Origin: Arthrobacter sp. B1I2
GTDB lineage: Bacteria; Actinomycetota; Actinomycetes; Actinomycetales; Micrococcaceae
DNA length: 64,000 bases
NCBI RefSeq assembly: GCF_030816485.1
Contig: NZ_JAUSYC010000001.1
Coordinates: forward strand, 992,001 to 1,056,000
Direction: 5' to 3'
Part shown: one piece after another, positions 8,522 through 16,857 of the stretch
How positions within the stretch are numbered: position 1 is the stretch's first letter
Layout: each line of letters starts with the position of its first letter
Notes under the pieces: model-generated
What the model was told of the DNA's origin: nothing
The model's input: the letters and a program-made list of their open reading frames with translations, nothing else
Databases searched by the model: none
Made by a program: the position numbers and the translations under genes

Positions 8522-10311
8522 AGCTCGCCGAAACGCACGCCCCGGCGCCACTCGGGCATAACTTCGACGTCGTGGAGGCCAGCATTGCACAGCTCCGCCA
8601 CGCCCTGGGGTCGGGCCAGGTGACCAGCGAGGAGCTGGTCCGGCTGTACCTCGAGCGCATCGAGAAGTATGACTCTTCTGGCATATGCCTGAACGCGCTC
8701 GTCGTCATAAACCCGGAAGCCATTGCCGAGGCACAGGCGTCGGACCGGCGCCGCGCTGCCGGCTTCACGCTCGGCCCCCTGGACGGCATCCCCTACACGG
8801 CCAAGGACAGCTACCAGGTGCGGGGGCTCACCGTGGCTGCCGGTTCACCGGCCTTCAAATACCTCGTGGCACAGGGGGACGCCTTTACCATCGAGCGGCT
8901 GCGCGCCGGCGGGGCGGTTCTGATCGGGCTCACCAACATGCCGCCCATGGCCAACGGAGGTATGCAGCGCGGGGTATATGGCAGGGCCGAGAGTCCCTAT
9001 AACGCCGAGTACCTCACCGCGGCCTTCGCTTCCGGTTCGTCCAACGGCTCCGGTACGGCTACGGCCGCCAGCTTCGCGGCTTTCGGACTCGCCGAGGAAA
9101 CCTGGTCCTCGGGGCGGGCGCCGGCGTCGAACAATGCCCTCTGCGCCTACACACCCTCGCGCGGCGTCATTTCCGTGCGGGGCAACTGGCCCCTGGTTCC
9201 CACCATGGACGTTGTGGTCCCGCACACCCGCACCATGGCGGACCTGCTGGAAGTCCTGGACGTGGTGGTGGCGGACGACGCCGAGGCACGCGGGGATTTC
9301 TGGCGCGTCCAACCCTGGATTCCGGTGCCCAAGGCATCCGCTGTCCGTCCGCCGTCGTACCGTGACCTGGCTGTCCCGAACGCTGCCGCTGCCGCAGGCG
9401 TGCTCGCGGGCCAACGGCTGGGCATCCCCCGCATGTACATCAACGCGGATCCGGAGGCAGGTACGGTGGACGCACCGGGCATCGGTGGCCCCACAGGGCA
9501 ACGGATCGAGACCCGCACGTCCATCCTGGAACTGTGGGACGCGGCCCGCCGTGACCTGGAAGCCGCAGGTGCCGAGGTGGTGGAGGTGGACTTCCCCGTG
9601 GTGTCCAACTACGAAGGCGACCGGCCGGGCGCTCCCACCATCGCCACCCGAGGGCTCGTGTCCCCGGAGTACCTGCGGCGGGAGATTGTGGACCTGTCGG
9701 CCTGGGCATGGAATGACTTCCTCGATGCAAACGGTGACCCGCAGCTGAACCGCCTTGCCGACGTCGACGGCTCCGCCATCTTCCCCGCCCCCGAGGGAGC
9801 GCTGCCCGACCGCTACGACGGGTTCGATGACGACATCAGCGACTATCCCGGCTGGATCCGTGAACACGGCGTTCCCGTCCTGGCTGATATTCCGCACCTG
9901 CCTGAAGGCCTGGCGGGACTCGAGGAAACCCGCCGGGCGGACCTGGAGGAATGGATGGACCGGCTGGGCCTGGACGCCGTGGTGTTCCCCGCAGCCGCTG
10001 ACGTGGCACCGGCAGATGCAGACACCAATGAACGCTCGGCGGACATCGCCTGGCGCAATGGCGTCTGGGTGGCCAATGGCAACCTGGTGCCCCGGCACCT
10101 CGGAATCCCCACCGTCACAGTTCCCATGGGCCTCGCAGCGGACATCAACATGCCGGTGGGCCTGACCCTCGCCGGCAGGGCCTACAGCGACACCAGCCTG
10201 CTCCGGCTGGCCGCGGCCTTTGAAGCCACGGGGAACCGACGCATTCCGCCGCCCCGGACTACGCGCCCAGGAGATTCGGAAAACTCCCGCCTGGTCAACG
10301 CCGACGCCTAA
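8518..10311 (+). CDS. amidase-signature hydrolase, candidate N-carbamoylputrescine amidase
   Basis: A 597-residue amidase-signature enzyme. The Ser-cisSer-Lys triad aligns as Lys96 (in TAKDSY), Ser175 (in GSSNGSG) and Ser198 (in TWSSGRAPA). The GTG start overlaps the deiminase stop (GTGA), so the two are co-translated. In known agmatine pathways N-carbamoylputrescine is hydrolysed by a nitrilase-type AguB. The tight coupling suggests this unrelated amidase fold does that step here; this is inference. At about 600 residues it is longer than the 450-500 usual for the family, with extra sequence between residues 300 and 480. Other amide substrates remain possible. Confidence 0.85.
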   Translation: MKLAETHAPAPLGHNFDVVEASIAQLRHALGSGQVTSEELVRLYLERIEKYDSSGICLNALVVINPEAIAEAQASDRRRAAGFTLGPLDGIPYTAKDSYQVRGLTVAAGSPAFKYLVAQGDAFTIERLRAGGAVLIGLTNMPPMANGGMQRGVYGRAESPYNAEYLTAAFASGSSNGSGTATAASFAAFGLAEETWSSGRAPASNNALCAYTPSRGVISVRGNWPLVPTMDVVVPHTRTMADLLEVLDVVVADDAEARGDFWRVQPWIPVPKASAVRPPSYRDLAVPNAAAAAGVLAGQRLGIPRMYINADPEAGTVDAPGIGGPTGQRIETRTSILELWDAARRDLEAAGAEVVEVDFPVVSNYEGDRPGAPTIATRGLVSPEYLRREIVDLSAWAWNDFLDANGDPQLNRLADVDGSAIFPAPEGALPDRYDGFDDDISDYPGWIREHGVPVLADIPHLPEGLAGLEETRRADLEEWMDRLGLDAVVFPAAADVAPADADTNERSADIAWRNGVWVANGNLVPRHLGIPTVTVPMGLAADINMPVGLTLAGRAYSDTSLLRLAAAFEATGNRRIPPPRTTRPGDSENSRLVNADA

Positions 10312-10653
10312 CCACGGCCTCCTGGAAGGCCGCAAGAACCGGCAATTTAATCTATGGCGCGACTTCCCTTGACTGCTAAGCATACTTATCTTTAGGCTTG
10401 TTAATGGAAGCGCAATACAGATGTTTAACCCCGGGGCCTTCCCAAGGCCAATGCCCATCTCGACTAAAGCGACATTTGGGCGCCGAGCCGGTTGAGCCGC
10501 CTTCCCCCGCCGAAACGGCGGATGCCAAAAGAAGCAACCACAGAGACGCCCGGTCCCCTGCGCCATGTGCATCAGCACGGCCTTCAGCAGCCCAAGAGCT
10601 AATAATGGACTGCCTGATAGGGGTACGAGGGCCGATATCAAGGGAGCGAAACT
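10312..10653 (+). other. intergenic region with candidate promoter, TAAGC-type element and structured 5' leader
   Basis: No convincing gene. TTGACT (10369-10374) and TAGGCT (10393-10398) form a possible promoter with 18-base spacing. Between them lies TAAGCATACTTA (10377-10388), one base off the TAAGCATGCTTA palindrome found near marR. A transcript from here would have a leader of about 250 bases with several potential hairpins, such as CCGCC-GAAAC-GGCGG near 10509. A second -10-like TAATAAT lies at 10600-10606. No known riboswitch class was recognised. Confidence 0.4.
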
Positions 10654-10959
10654 ATGTCAGTTCTGAAGAAAGCCACCGTCGCAGCCGCTGGAAGCCTGTT
10701 CCTGATGGGCGCCGTTGCCGGACCTTCCCAGGCCGCAAACAACAACACTTTGAATGATGGCCTCGTGAATGTCACTGTCGGCGACATCACCGTCGAGGAT
10801 GCTGTTGACGTCAATGTAGCCGCCAGTGTCGCAGCAAATCTCTGCGATGTCGCGGACATCGGCTCGATCGCGGTTCTCGGCGAAGCAGTGGATGCCACCG
10901 GCAACGCGGTAACCGTCTGCGATGCCGCGACGGGTCCAGTTCGCATTATCAACAACTAG
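10654..10959 (+). CDS. small secreted protein of unknown function
   Basis: A 101-residue preprotein. Residues 1-28 are a Sec signal peptide: a KK start, a hydrophobic core ending LFLMGAVA, and an SQA cleavage motif before ANNN. The mature part is about 73 residues, rich in V, A, D and N with alternating hydrophobic residues, and has two cysteines (NLCDV and TVCDA) that could form one disulfide. That composition resembles small actinobacterial cell-surface proteins, but no named family is assigned. ATG follows AAGGGA. A strong terminator follows, so it is a single-gene unit with a long leader. Confidence 0.7.
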   Translation: MSVLKKATVAAAGSLFLMGAVAGPSQAANNNTLNDGLVNVTVGDITVEDAVDVNVAASVAANLCDVADIGSIAVLGEAVDATGNAVTVCDAATGPVRIINN

Positions 10960-11020
10960 CAGGCGCGAGCGATGAGGAACGAGCCACAGCACACGTAGCC
11001 GTCTTTCCTCTTTCCGATCG

Positions 11021-11058
11021 CGCGAAGAGCCCTGGCCACCGGCCGGGGCTCTTTCGCG
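11021..11058 (+). terminator. terminator after the small secreted protein gene
   Basis: The arm CGCGAAGAGCCCTGGCC (11021-11037) pairs with GGCCGGGGCTCTTTCGCG (11041-11058), with one bulged A and one G-U pair, across a 3-base loop. No long U-run follows. Confidence 0.65.
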
Positions 11059-11195
11059 TGCACCGGCCAAACCCTAGCCCCTGGATCTACCCTCCGGTCC
11101 CCTGTTGGTCTTCAACTACCTCTCCCCCACCACTAGAGACCACGAACTGGCAAAGGCCTGGTTCAAGAACATGCCCTCTACCGGAGTCGAAGGAC

Positions 11196-11406
11196 ATGAC
11201 ACGAGTCGCCGCTTCGTTGATGGCTCAAGTGATTCCGGCACTCCTCGTGGCCGGCCTCCTGGGCCCGCTAATGCTGGGCTTCAGGGTTTCAATGGCCGGA
11301 GCAGTTCCACTTTGCCAGCCAAGTGATCACCGTGGTGATCGCCGAAGCCGCCTGCCTCTACTACGCCGTTAGTAAGGAGACAATGCCCAGGGTTGGGCAG
11401 GTTTAG
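11196..11406 (+). pseudogene. small two-helix membrane protein, interrupted by a +1 frameshift
   Basis: ATG at 11196 (upstream CGAAGG) opens a frame beginning MTRVAASLMAQVIPALLVAG. Near 11284-11289 coding sense moves to the +1 frame, which continues with QWPEQFHFASQVIT to the TAG at 11404. Dropping one base from GGG (11284-11286) gives a single 69-residue protein with two hydrophobic helices (about 10-30 and 42-60). The 211-base span minus one is divisible by three. It matches the pattern of single extra bases in gyrA and gyrB, so a sequence error is at least as likely as decay. Function unknown. Confidence 0.5.
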
Positions 11407-11558
11407 TCGGCCTCCGCACGCTGCATCTGCTCTCCGGGATCGTCGTCACAGTAGGAGAGGCCGCAGCGGATACTCTGGACGCAGTGACTCTTTCGCATCG
11501 TCTTTGATTTCCGGCCGACCGCAGTTCCCGTCAAGCGGTACAGGAACGCCGTGCGCCC

Positions 11559-11590
11559 AGGAGGGGATCCCAACTATGGGTTCCCCTCCT
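11559..11590. repeat. inverted repeat between the small membrane gene and the pentapeptide gene
   Basis: AGGAGGGGATCCC (11559-11571) and GGGTTCCCCTCCT (11578-11590) form a 13-bp stem with one mismatch and a 6-base loop. There is no U-run, so it may be a leader hairpin of the downstream gene rather than a terminator. Nothing else was recognised between 11407 and 11627. Confidence 0.5.
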
Positions 11591-11627
11591 TCCCGCACCC
11601 CAATCGGAACCGCCTTCGGGAGCCATC

Positions 11628-12521
11628 ATGAAACCCACCGCCCCTTCCTCCTCTGCCACCTTCCCCGGCCAGGCTTCCCTCCGTCCTGACTGCTCACAGT
11701 GCTTTGCCCTGTGCTGCACGGCCTTCGGATTCACCCGCTCGGCCGACTTCGCCATCGACAAGCCTCCGGCGACGCCATGCCCCAACCTGGCCGGAGACTT
11801 TTCCTGCACCATCCACAATCGGCTCCGGCCCCGCGGTTTTACCGGCTGCACCGTTTTTGACTGCTTTGGTGCGGGCCAGGCCGTCAGCCAGCGCCTGTTC
11901 GACGGCGTCAGCTGGCGGGAAGACCCGGAATCGGCGCCGGACATGTTCGCCGCCTTCAAAGTCCTGCGCCAGCTGCACGAAATGCTGTGGCTCCTTGCCG
12001 AGGCCGGGGCCAAGGCCTACAGCCCGGATACGGCCGACGGTGTGCGCCACCTGCACGCCAAGGTCCGGGAGATAGCTGAGGGCGACCTTAAAGCGGTCCT
12101 CGCCGCCGACGTCGAGCTCCTCCATGGGAAAGTCGGCGCGGCACTGCAGGAGGTCAGCGAGGAGATCCGCGCGGGCTTCTTCGGTAACGGCCCACACCTG
12201 GCCCGCCTGGCACCCGGTGCTGACCTCGCCGGCGCAAACCTGCGCGGCCAGCAGCTGTGCGGGGCGGATCTTCGCGGCGCATGCCTCATCGGCGCCGACC
12301 TGCGGGGCGCGGACCTGACGGCAACGGACCTCCTGGGCGCAGACCTGCGGGATGCAAGGTTCGACGGCGCCGACCTCACCGGTGCGCTCTTCCTCACCCA
12401 GGCCCAAGTCACCGCAGCCCACGGCAGCAGCTCCACACGGCTCCCCGCCGGGCTTGATCGACCCGGGCACTGGACGCCGGCCAGCCTTGCTGCCTTCGCC
12501 CGGAGCATGGAAGCGCCTTGA
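11628..12521 (+). CDS. Cys-rich N-terminal domain fused to pentapeptide repeats
   Basis: A 297-residue protein in two parts. Residues 20-82 hold a cysteine cluster (C-x2-C-x3-CC, then PCPNL, SCTIH, GCTVFDC) resembling metal-chelating YkgJ-type zinc/iron clusters, though spacing is not canonical. Residues about 198-258 are pentapeptide repeats of the A(D/N)LxG type (GADLAGANLRG onward), folding as a right-handed quadrilateral helix. Some such helices mimic DNA and protect gyrase, but this block has only about twelve repeats and no proof of that role. ATG has GGGAG upstream. The TGA overlaps a possible TTG start of the oxidase gene downstream. Confidence 0.75.
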   Translation: MKPTAPSSSATFPGQASLRPDCSQCFALCCTAFGFTRSADFAIDKPPATPCPNLAGDFSCTIHNRLRPRGFTGCTVFDCFGAGQAVSQRLFDGVSWREDPESAPDMFAAFKVLRQLHEMLWLLAEAGAKAYSPDTADGVRHLHAKVREIAEGDLKAVLAADVELLHGKVGAALQEVSEEIRAGFFGNGPHLARLAPGADLAGANLRGQQLCGADLRGACLIGADLRGADLTATDLLGADLRDARFDGADLTGALFLTQAQVTAAHGSSSTRLPAGLDRPGHWTPASLAAFARSMEAP

Positions 12522-12580
12522 CAGTGACGATTGTTAGCGCTGACAGTTGGAGGAAACCGACGTCAAGCGAAAGCCACTCA

Positions 12581-13831
12581 ATGAAGAACTGGGCAGGAAA
12601 CCTCGAATACTCCTCCGCGGACGTCCGGCGCCCGGAATCCGTAGCGGAACTGGCGGACATTGTGGCCGGCTCGCCGCGGATCAAGGCCCTGGGCTCCCGG
12701 CACTCCTTCAACCGCGTGGGGGACACGGACGGCGTACACGTTCTCCTCGACGCCCTGCCGCAGCGGGTGGAGCTGGATGCCGCACGGGGAACCGTACGGG
12801 TGAGCGGCGGCGTGAGCTACGGGGCCTTGTGCCGGACCCTCGAGGAGTCCGGTGTTGCCATCCACAATCTGGCCTCGCTGCCCCACATCTCGGTGGCCGG
12901 TGCGGTGCAGACCGGGACGCACGGCTCCGGCGTGGACAACCCTTCCCTTGCCGGTGCCGTGGAATCCATCGACGTGGTCCGGGCCTCCGGAGAACAGGTC
13001 ACGCTTACCCGCGCGGACGGGGACGAGTTTTTTGCCAGCGTGGTGGGCATCGGGGCCCTGGGCATTGTCACCGGCCTGGAACTCGCCGTGCGTCCCAGCT
13101 TCAGGATGCGCCAGCGCGTCCTCGAGGATCTCCCCTGGGACAACGCCCTGGCGGAGTTCAGCGCCATCGTGTCCAGCGCCTACAGCGTGAGCCTGTTTAC
13201 GGACTACGCCGGCGAGAGCATCAACCAGGTCTGGCTCAAAGCACTCGATGAGGAGCAACCACTCCCCAACCTGTTTGGCGCCACGGCAGCCCTCCGGCCA
13301 CGGCACCCGCTGCCGGACATGTCCGCCGAGAACTGCACAGCGCAGATGGACGAACCCGGGCTGTGGCTGGACCGGCTGCCGCACTTCCGGCACGAGTTCA
13401 CTCCCAGCAATGGGGATGAGCTCCAGAGCGAATTCATTCTTCCCCTGGAGCACGCCCCCGCCGCCCTCCAGGCCGTCCGGGGGCTGGCCGAACACCTCGC
13501 ACCCCTGCTGTTCGTCTCGGAGATCCGCACAGGCGCTGCCGACGAATTCTGGCTCAGCCCGTTCTACCGGCAGCAGAGTGTGGCGCTGCACTTCACCTGG
13601 AAACCGCTGCAGCCCGAGGTGGAAGCCGTCCTTCCGGTCCTGGAGGACGCCCTGCGGCCCTTCGGGGCCCGGCCGCATTGGGGCAAGCTGTTCACCCCTG
13701 ACGGACATGACTGGGAGAAGCTGTACCCGCGCTTCGCCGACTTCCGTTCCTTTGCTGCCGCTCACGATCCCGAAGGGAAGTTCCGGAACGGACTCCTGGA
13801 CAGCATCCTGGGCGTCCCGGCCCGCCGGTAG
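12581..13831 (+). CDS. FAD-dependent alditol oxidase-like oxidoreductase
   Basis: A 416-residue flavoprotein of the D-arabinono-1,4-lactone/alditol oxidase group. It opens with NWAGNLEYSS, matching the start of Streptomyces alditol oxidase (NWAGN). The PP-loop segment GSRHSFN carries the histidine expected to bind FAD covalently. Later blocks GTHGSG and the C-terminal HWGKLF are also family features. The likely reaction is oxidation of the terminal hydroxyl of a polyol such as xylitol or sorbitol, giving aldose and hydrogen peroxide. ATG 12581 is chosen by alignment; a TTG at 12518 overlapping the upstream stop would add 21 residues. Confidence 0.85.
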   Translation: MKNWAGNLEYSSADVRRPESVAELADIVAGSPRIKALGSRHSFNRVGDTDGVHVLLDALPQRVELDAARGTVRVSGGVSYGALCRTLEESGVAIHNLASLPHISVAGAVQTGTHGSGVDNPSLAGAVESIDVVRASGEQVTLTRADGDEFFASVVGIGALGIVTGLELAVRPSFRMRQRVLEDLPWDNALAEFSAIVSSAYSVSLFTDYAGESINQVWLKALDEEQPLPNLFGATAALRPRHPLPDMSAENCTAQMDEPGLWLDRLPHFRHEFTPSNGDELQSEFILPLEHAPAALQAVRGLAEHLAPLLFVSEIRTGAADEFWLSPFYRQQSVALHFTWKPLQPEVEAVLPVLEDALRPFGARPHWGKLFTPDGHDWEKLYPRFADFRSFAAAHDPEGKFRNGLLDSILGVPARR

Positions 13832-13853
13832 GCACCGCCGGTACGCTGGGGGC

Positions 13854-14198
13854 ATGACCTTTCGCGCCGCCGTCGTTACTGCCGCTTCCCTGTCCACCGC
13901 CCTGTTGCTGCTGACCGGCTGCGGCCCAGTGGAGGAGGCTGCGGGCAACGCGGCCAGCGATGCCGCCTCCAAGGTTGCCTCCGCCGCCGCCCAGGAAGTC
14001 AACCGGCAAATTTGCGCCGTGGTGCAGGACGGACTGGTCAGCGTGGAGGACAAGCAGGCGCTTGCCGGCCTGGTTTCCGCCGCACGGACGGCAGGGGTTC
14101 CGGCGGAAATTACGACGCCGTTGGGCCAGATTGCGGAGGCCGGGGACCAGGTGCCAACAGACTCCGTCCGGGCCCTGAAAGACGCCTGCCAGGCCTGA
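13854..14198 (+). CDS. small putative lipoprotein
   Basis: A 114-residue protein with a signal peptide and lipobox LLTG-C near residue 23, so it should be lipidated and anchored outside the membrane. The mature part is helical and rich in A, V, E and D, with one further Cys pair (QICAV, KDACQA). No domain recognised. It lies 22 bases after the oxidase and could share its transcript. Confidence 0.65.
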   Translation: MTFRAAVVTAASLSTALLLLTGCGPVEEAAGNAASDAASKVASAAAQEVNRQICAVVQDGLVSVEDKQALAGLVSAARTAGVPAEITTPLGQIAEAGDQVPTDSVRALKDACQA

Positions 14199-14303
14199 CG
14201 GGGAAGTCCCACCCAACCCCTTTAGCCGCCGCCGTCTTGGTGCTACGGTGAAGTGACGAACTAGTAAGCCTGTGATACTAAATCACGCGCGAAGGAGATC
14301 GTC

Positions 14304-14519
14304 ATGGCAGAACGCGGCAATACCACCCACGGCCAAAATCTGGACGACCAGATGAAGCATGAAACGCAGGGGGTGGTGCACGGAAACCAACCGCCTCACG
14401 CAGAGGAATGGCGCGAAACGGAACCGTTTCCCGACGAAACAGACCCCGTCGAGGTGCAGGAAGCCCTGAACCCGGTCGCCTCACCGGACTCCCTGACCGA
14501 TGAGGAGGGGGAACAGTGA
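14304..14519 (+). CDS. small hydrophilic acidic protein
   Basis: A 71-residue protein with almost no hydrophobic residues and many E, D, Q, N and P, so probably disordered. A good ribosome site (GAAGGAGA) precedes ATG 14304. Its TGA overlaps the GTG of the eRF1-like gene, so the two are co-translated. Upstream at 14263 a partial AGTAAGC/TACT element resembles the MarR-type motif of this island. Function unknown; stress association is inferred from the neighbours. Confidence 0.65.
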   Translation: MAERGNTTHGQNLDDQMKHETQGVVHGNQPPHAEEWRETEPFPDETDPVEVQEALNPVASPDSLTDEEGEQ

Positions 14520-15652
14520 CCACCAGCCTGCAAAAATACGCCGACCTCTACCGCCTCCCCGGACCTTGGTGCACGGCCTACGTGGACGCCGGCACCGGAA
14601 CGGTGGACACCCTGGAAGCCGGGGACGTTCGGCCAGGAAACATGCGGGCCCAACTCGAAGCACAGGGGGCAACGTCCGCTGATGCGGATGCCATGGAACA
14701 GGCCCTGAAACCGGCAACGGGGGTGCCCTCCCCCGTGTCCAGGTTCGTCCTGGTCCATGGCGGAAAGGCCGAAGTCAACGAGGTACTTCCGGGCGAACTC
14801 GTCCTGCCCGAGAGGCTGGCGGTTGAGCCCGTCCCGGACCTGCTGCCACTGCTGAAACACCGGCCCGAAGAGTTCACGTACGTTGTGGCTGAGGTCAGCC
14901 GGGAGCACGGCGAAATCCGGTTGTACCGTGCCGGAGCCGGTGGTCCCACGAGCGTGCAGGAGGTGGAGGGCGAGTCCGAGCACATTAAGAAGTTTCAGGG
15001 CGGGGGCTGGTCGCACCTGCGGTTCCAGCACCACACCGAGGACGTTTGGCGCCGGAATGCAGACGAAGTGGCAGGCGAAATCGACAGGCTGGTCGGTACC
15101 AGCGGTGCCCGGCTGGTTGTCCTCGCCGGCGATATCCATGCCCGCGGACTGGTCCAGGAGCAGCTTTCCAAGGCCACCCAGGCACTGGTGTCAATCGTCG
15201 ACTCCCATACGCATACGGCCGGGGCGGACAGCACCAAACTGGAGGACCAGGTCAACCAGCGGGTGGCCGAGGTGTGGGCCGAGGAGCAGCAGGCTGTCAT
15301 GGACAGGCTGGCGGTCCAGGAAGGCCAGGCAAATCCGGAAGCTGCCCACGGCGTCGGAGCCGTGGTCCATGCACTCCAACAGGCGCAGGTGGAGGTCCTG
15401 ATCCTCGATGACGCGGCCTTGTCCGGGCGGACCATGCTGGCCCTGGACGCCGAGCCCTGGATCGCCACAGCGAAGGAGGAAGCCCTGGCGGCAGGAATTT
15501 TGGGGGACGTTCCGGCCCCTGCCGCGCTGCTGAGGGCGGCGGCCCTGACTGACGCCCGCGTCCTCCTGGTTCCGGGCCCGGTCCTGCCTGAGGGCGTAGC
15601 TGTTGCGGCACTGCTCCGCTGGTCCTCGGGACCCGACGTGCCGTCGTCGTAA
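14516..15652 (+). CDS. bacterial eRF1-like (Vms1/Rv2629-type, baeRF) protein
   Basis: A 378-residue protein of the bacterial archaeo-eukaryotic release-factor-like family typified by mycobacterial Rv2629. It has an N-terminal domain (about 1-140), the basic GGGWSHLRFQHHTEDVW block (about 161-177), a central Vms1-like fold with VVLAGDIHARGLV (about 202-214), and a C-terminal L7Ae/eRF1-3-like domain (about 290-375). Relatives include the ribosome hibernation factor Balon, and Rv2629 is a dormancy-associated protein. No GGQ loop is visible, so a ribosome-binding hibernation or rescue role is more likely than peptide release. The GTG start overlaps the preceding stop. Confidence 0.72.
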   Translation: MTTSLQKYADLYRLPGPWCTAYVDAGTGTVDTLEAGDVRPGNMRAQLEAQGATSADADAMEQALKPATGVPSPVSRFVLVHGGKAEVNEVLPGELVLPERLAVEPVPDLLPLLKHRPEEFTYVVAEVSREHGEIRLYRAGAGGPTSVQEVEGESEHIKKFQGGGWSHLRFQHHTEDVWRRNADEVAGEIDRLVGTSGARLVVLAGDIHARGLVQEQLSKATQALVSIVDSHTHTAGADSTKLEDQVNQRVAEVWAEEQQAVMDRLAVQEGQANPEAAHGVGAVVHALQQAQVEVLILDDAALSGRTMLALDAEPWIATAKEEALAAGILGDVPAPAALLRAAALTDARVLLVPGPVLPEGVAVAALLRWSSGPDVPSS

Positions 15653-15702
15653 TCACCCTTTCGGCCCGTCCACGCAGGAATCCATCGATTGGAAGGAGCA
15701 CC

Positions 15703-15990
15703 ATGAGCACTGCAGATGAAAACCCGGATGACGTCCTCGACACCGTGATAGTTCCGGAGGAGGATGCCCTTCCGAACCCCACCCGCAGCGGTCACGGCAA
15801 GATGCCGGAGGACGTCGACGACGACGTTTACCAGAGGGCAGTCGAACAGGAACGGGTTGCCGCGGGCCTCGCCGACTATGCCGCGAGCGACGTTCCGCCG
15901 GCGACGGATCCTTTGCCCCCGGAGGCATCCGACGCCGCCGACTTGGCGCAACGGGGCCTGCTGGAGGAAGAGCAGGAAGAGCAGGGTTAA
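15703..15990 (+). CDS. small acidic hydrophilic protein
   Basis: A 95-residue protein, strongly acidic (D/E over a quarter), with no hydrophobic core and probably disordered. ATG has GAAGGAGC upstream. It lies 50 bases after the eRF1-like gene in the same orientation and is closed by a strong terminator, so it is the last member of this three-gene unit. Function unknown. Confidence 0.65.
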   Translation: MSTADENPDDVLDTVIVPEEDALPNPTRSGHGKMPEDVDDDVYQRAVEQERVAAGLADYAASDVPPATDPLPPEASDAADLAQRGLLEEEQEEQG

Positions 15991-16038
15991 CAACGAAGCA
16001 GTGGCCGGTCCGAAGGGTCCGGCCACTGCTTTGTTGTT
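15989..16038. terminator. bidirectional terminator between the eRF1-like unit and marR
   Basis: A 20-bp stem: the arm at 15989-16008 (core GCAGTGGCCGG) pairs with 16019-16038 (core CCGGCCACTGC), with one G-U pair and a 10-base loop. It starts inside the stop codon of the upstream gene and ends five bases before the marR stop, so it serves both convergent genes. Confidence 0.85.
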
Positions 16039-16042
16039 ACCG

Positions 16043-16582
16043 TCAGTTCTGGCGCGGCTGCTCCCACCCGCGCAGGCCGCCTGCCCGCCCGGCCTGCGAC
16101 CGGTGCCCGTGGCCGGCCCGGTGTTCGGGCGGGGCAAACGGGACAACGCCGGTGTCACGGCTGAGCGGTACGGCGCGGACAAACTTCGTAAGCTCCTCCC
16201 GGAGCGCCTTCCAAGCGATGTCCGGATCGTCCGGATAGGCGCTGATCTCGGCCTGCCGTGCGGCTTCGACGGCAGCCGCACCGGCATCCGTGAGCTCCAC
16301 CTTCAGCTGCCGGCGGTCCGAGGCGTGGCGGGTCCTGGTAATCAGTCCCGTGTTTTCAAGCCGGGTAAGGACCCGGCCCAATGTCTGGCTTTGGACCCTG
16401 ATGGCGTCGGCGAGCTGTTCCTGGTTCAGTGGGCCCCCCGTAAGGCCTTCCAGTGCAATGACTGCCGCACGGGTGAGGCCAAGGGGGGCCAGTGCATCGT
16501 CCTGCCGCCGCTGGATGAGCCGTGCCGCCAAAGTGATAAGGCGGTAGCTGCTCCGGGCGTCCGGATCGAGATTGCTGGTCAT
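16043..16582 (-). CDS. MarR family transcriptional regulator
   Basis: A 179-residue winged-helix regulator. The DNA-binding core spans about residues 45-110: LNQEQLADAIRVQSQTLGRV is the recognition helix region and TRHASDRRQLKVELT the wing, with the family DxR motif (SDRR). The C-terminal tail (about 145-179) is unusually long, basic and glycine-rich. ATG 16582 is chosen because AGGAAGG lies nine bases upstream; a GTG at 16621 adds 13 residues. Perfect and imperfect TAAGCATGCTTA palindromes lie 63-220 bases upstream, between marR and the divergent LEA-like operon, suggesting autoregulation and control of that operon. Confidence 0.85.
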   Translation of the reverse strand: MTSNLDPDARSSYRLITLAARLIQRRQDDALAPLGLTRAAVIALEGLTGGPLNQEQLADAIRVQSQTLGRVLTRLENTGLITRTRHASDRRQLKVELTDAGAAAVEAARQAEISAYPDDPDIAWKALREELTKFVRAVPLSRDTGVVPFAPPEHRAGHGHRSQAGRAGGLRGWEQPRQN

Positions 16583-16644
16583 CGGCCGCGGCCTTCCTGT
16601 AGGTGGCGAAGTGCTGGTCACCCTGCGTCGCTACACCCCTACAA

Positions 16645-16656
16645 TAAGCATGCTTA
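16645..16656. promoter_or_regulatory. perfect 12-bp palindrome TAAGCATGCTTA upstream of marR
   Basis: The sequence equals its own reverse complement. A degenerate copy (AGTAGGCTTACT) follows at 16671-16682. The same 12-mer recurs at 22635-22646. MarR binding is inferred from position and symmetry. Confidence 0.6.
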
Positions 16657-16780
16657 GCAACCTATTCGCAAGTAGGCTTACTATCCCATCGCCGCATCAC
16701 CTCGTCCCAGGCACCCTGAAACCCCAACCGTAAAGCGCTACCCCCTTGCATTCGAAATACAAAGTGTGCTTAGTATCTAA

Positions 16781-16800
16781 TTAGTAACCATGCTTACTAA
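16781..16800. promoter_or_regulatory. 20-bp near-perfect palindrome upstream of the LEA-like operon
   Basis: TTAGTAACCATGCTTACTAA pairs fully with itself except for one C-C position. Its core TAAsCATGsTTA matches the element upstream of marR. It lies 58 bases before the operon's ATG, at promoter position. Confidence 0.6.
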
Positions 16801-16857
16801 GTTGCCAGCACAGCTGGTTCTTGATCGCCAGCCAACCCTTTCTGGAAGAGAGTGATG

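Noticed and set aside
10405..10650. c-di-AMP or cobalamin riboswitch before the secreted-protein gene
   Set aside because: The conserved cores of these classes could not be found in the leader.
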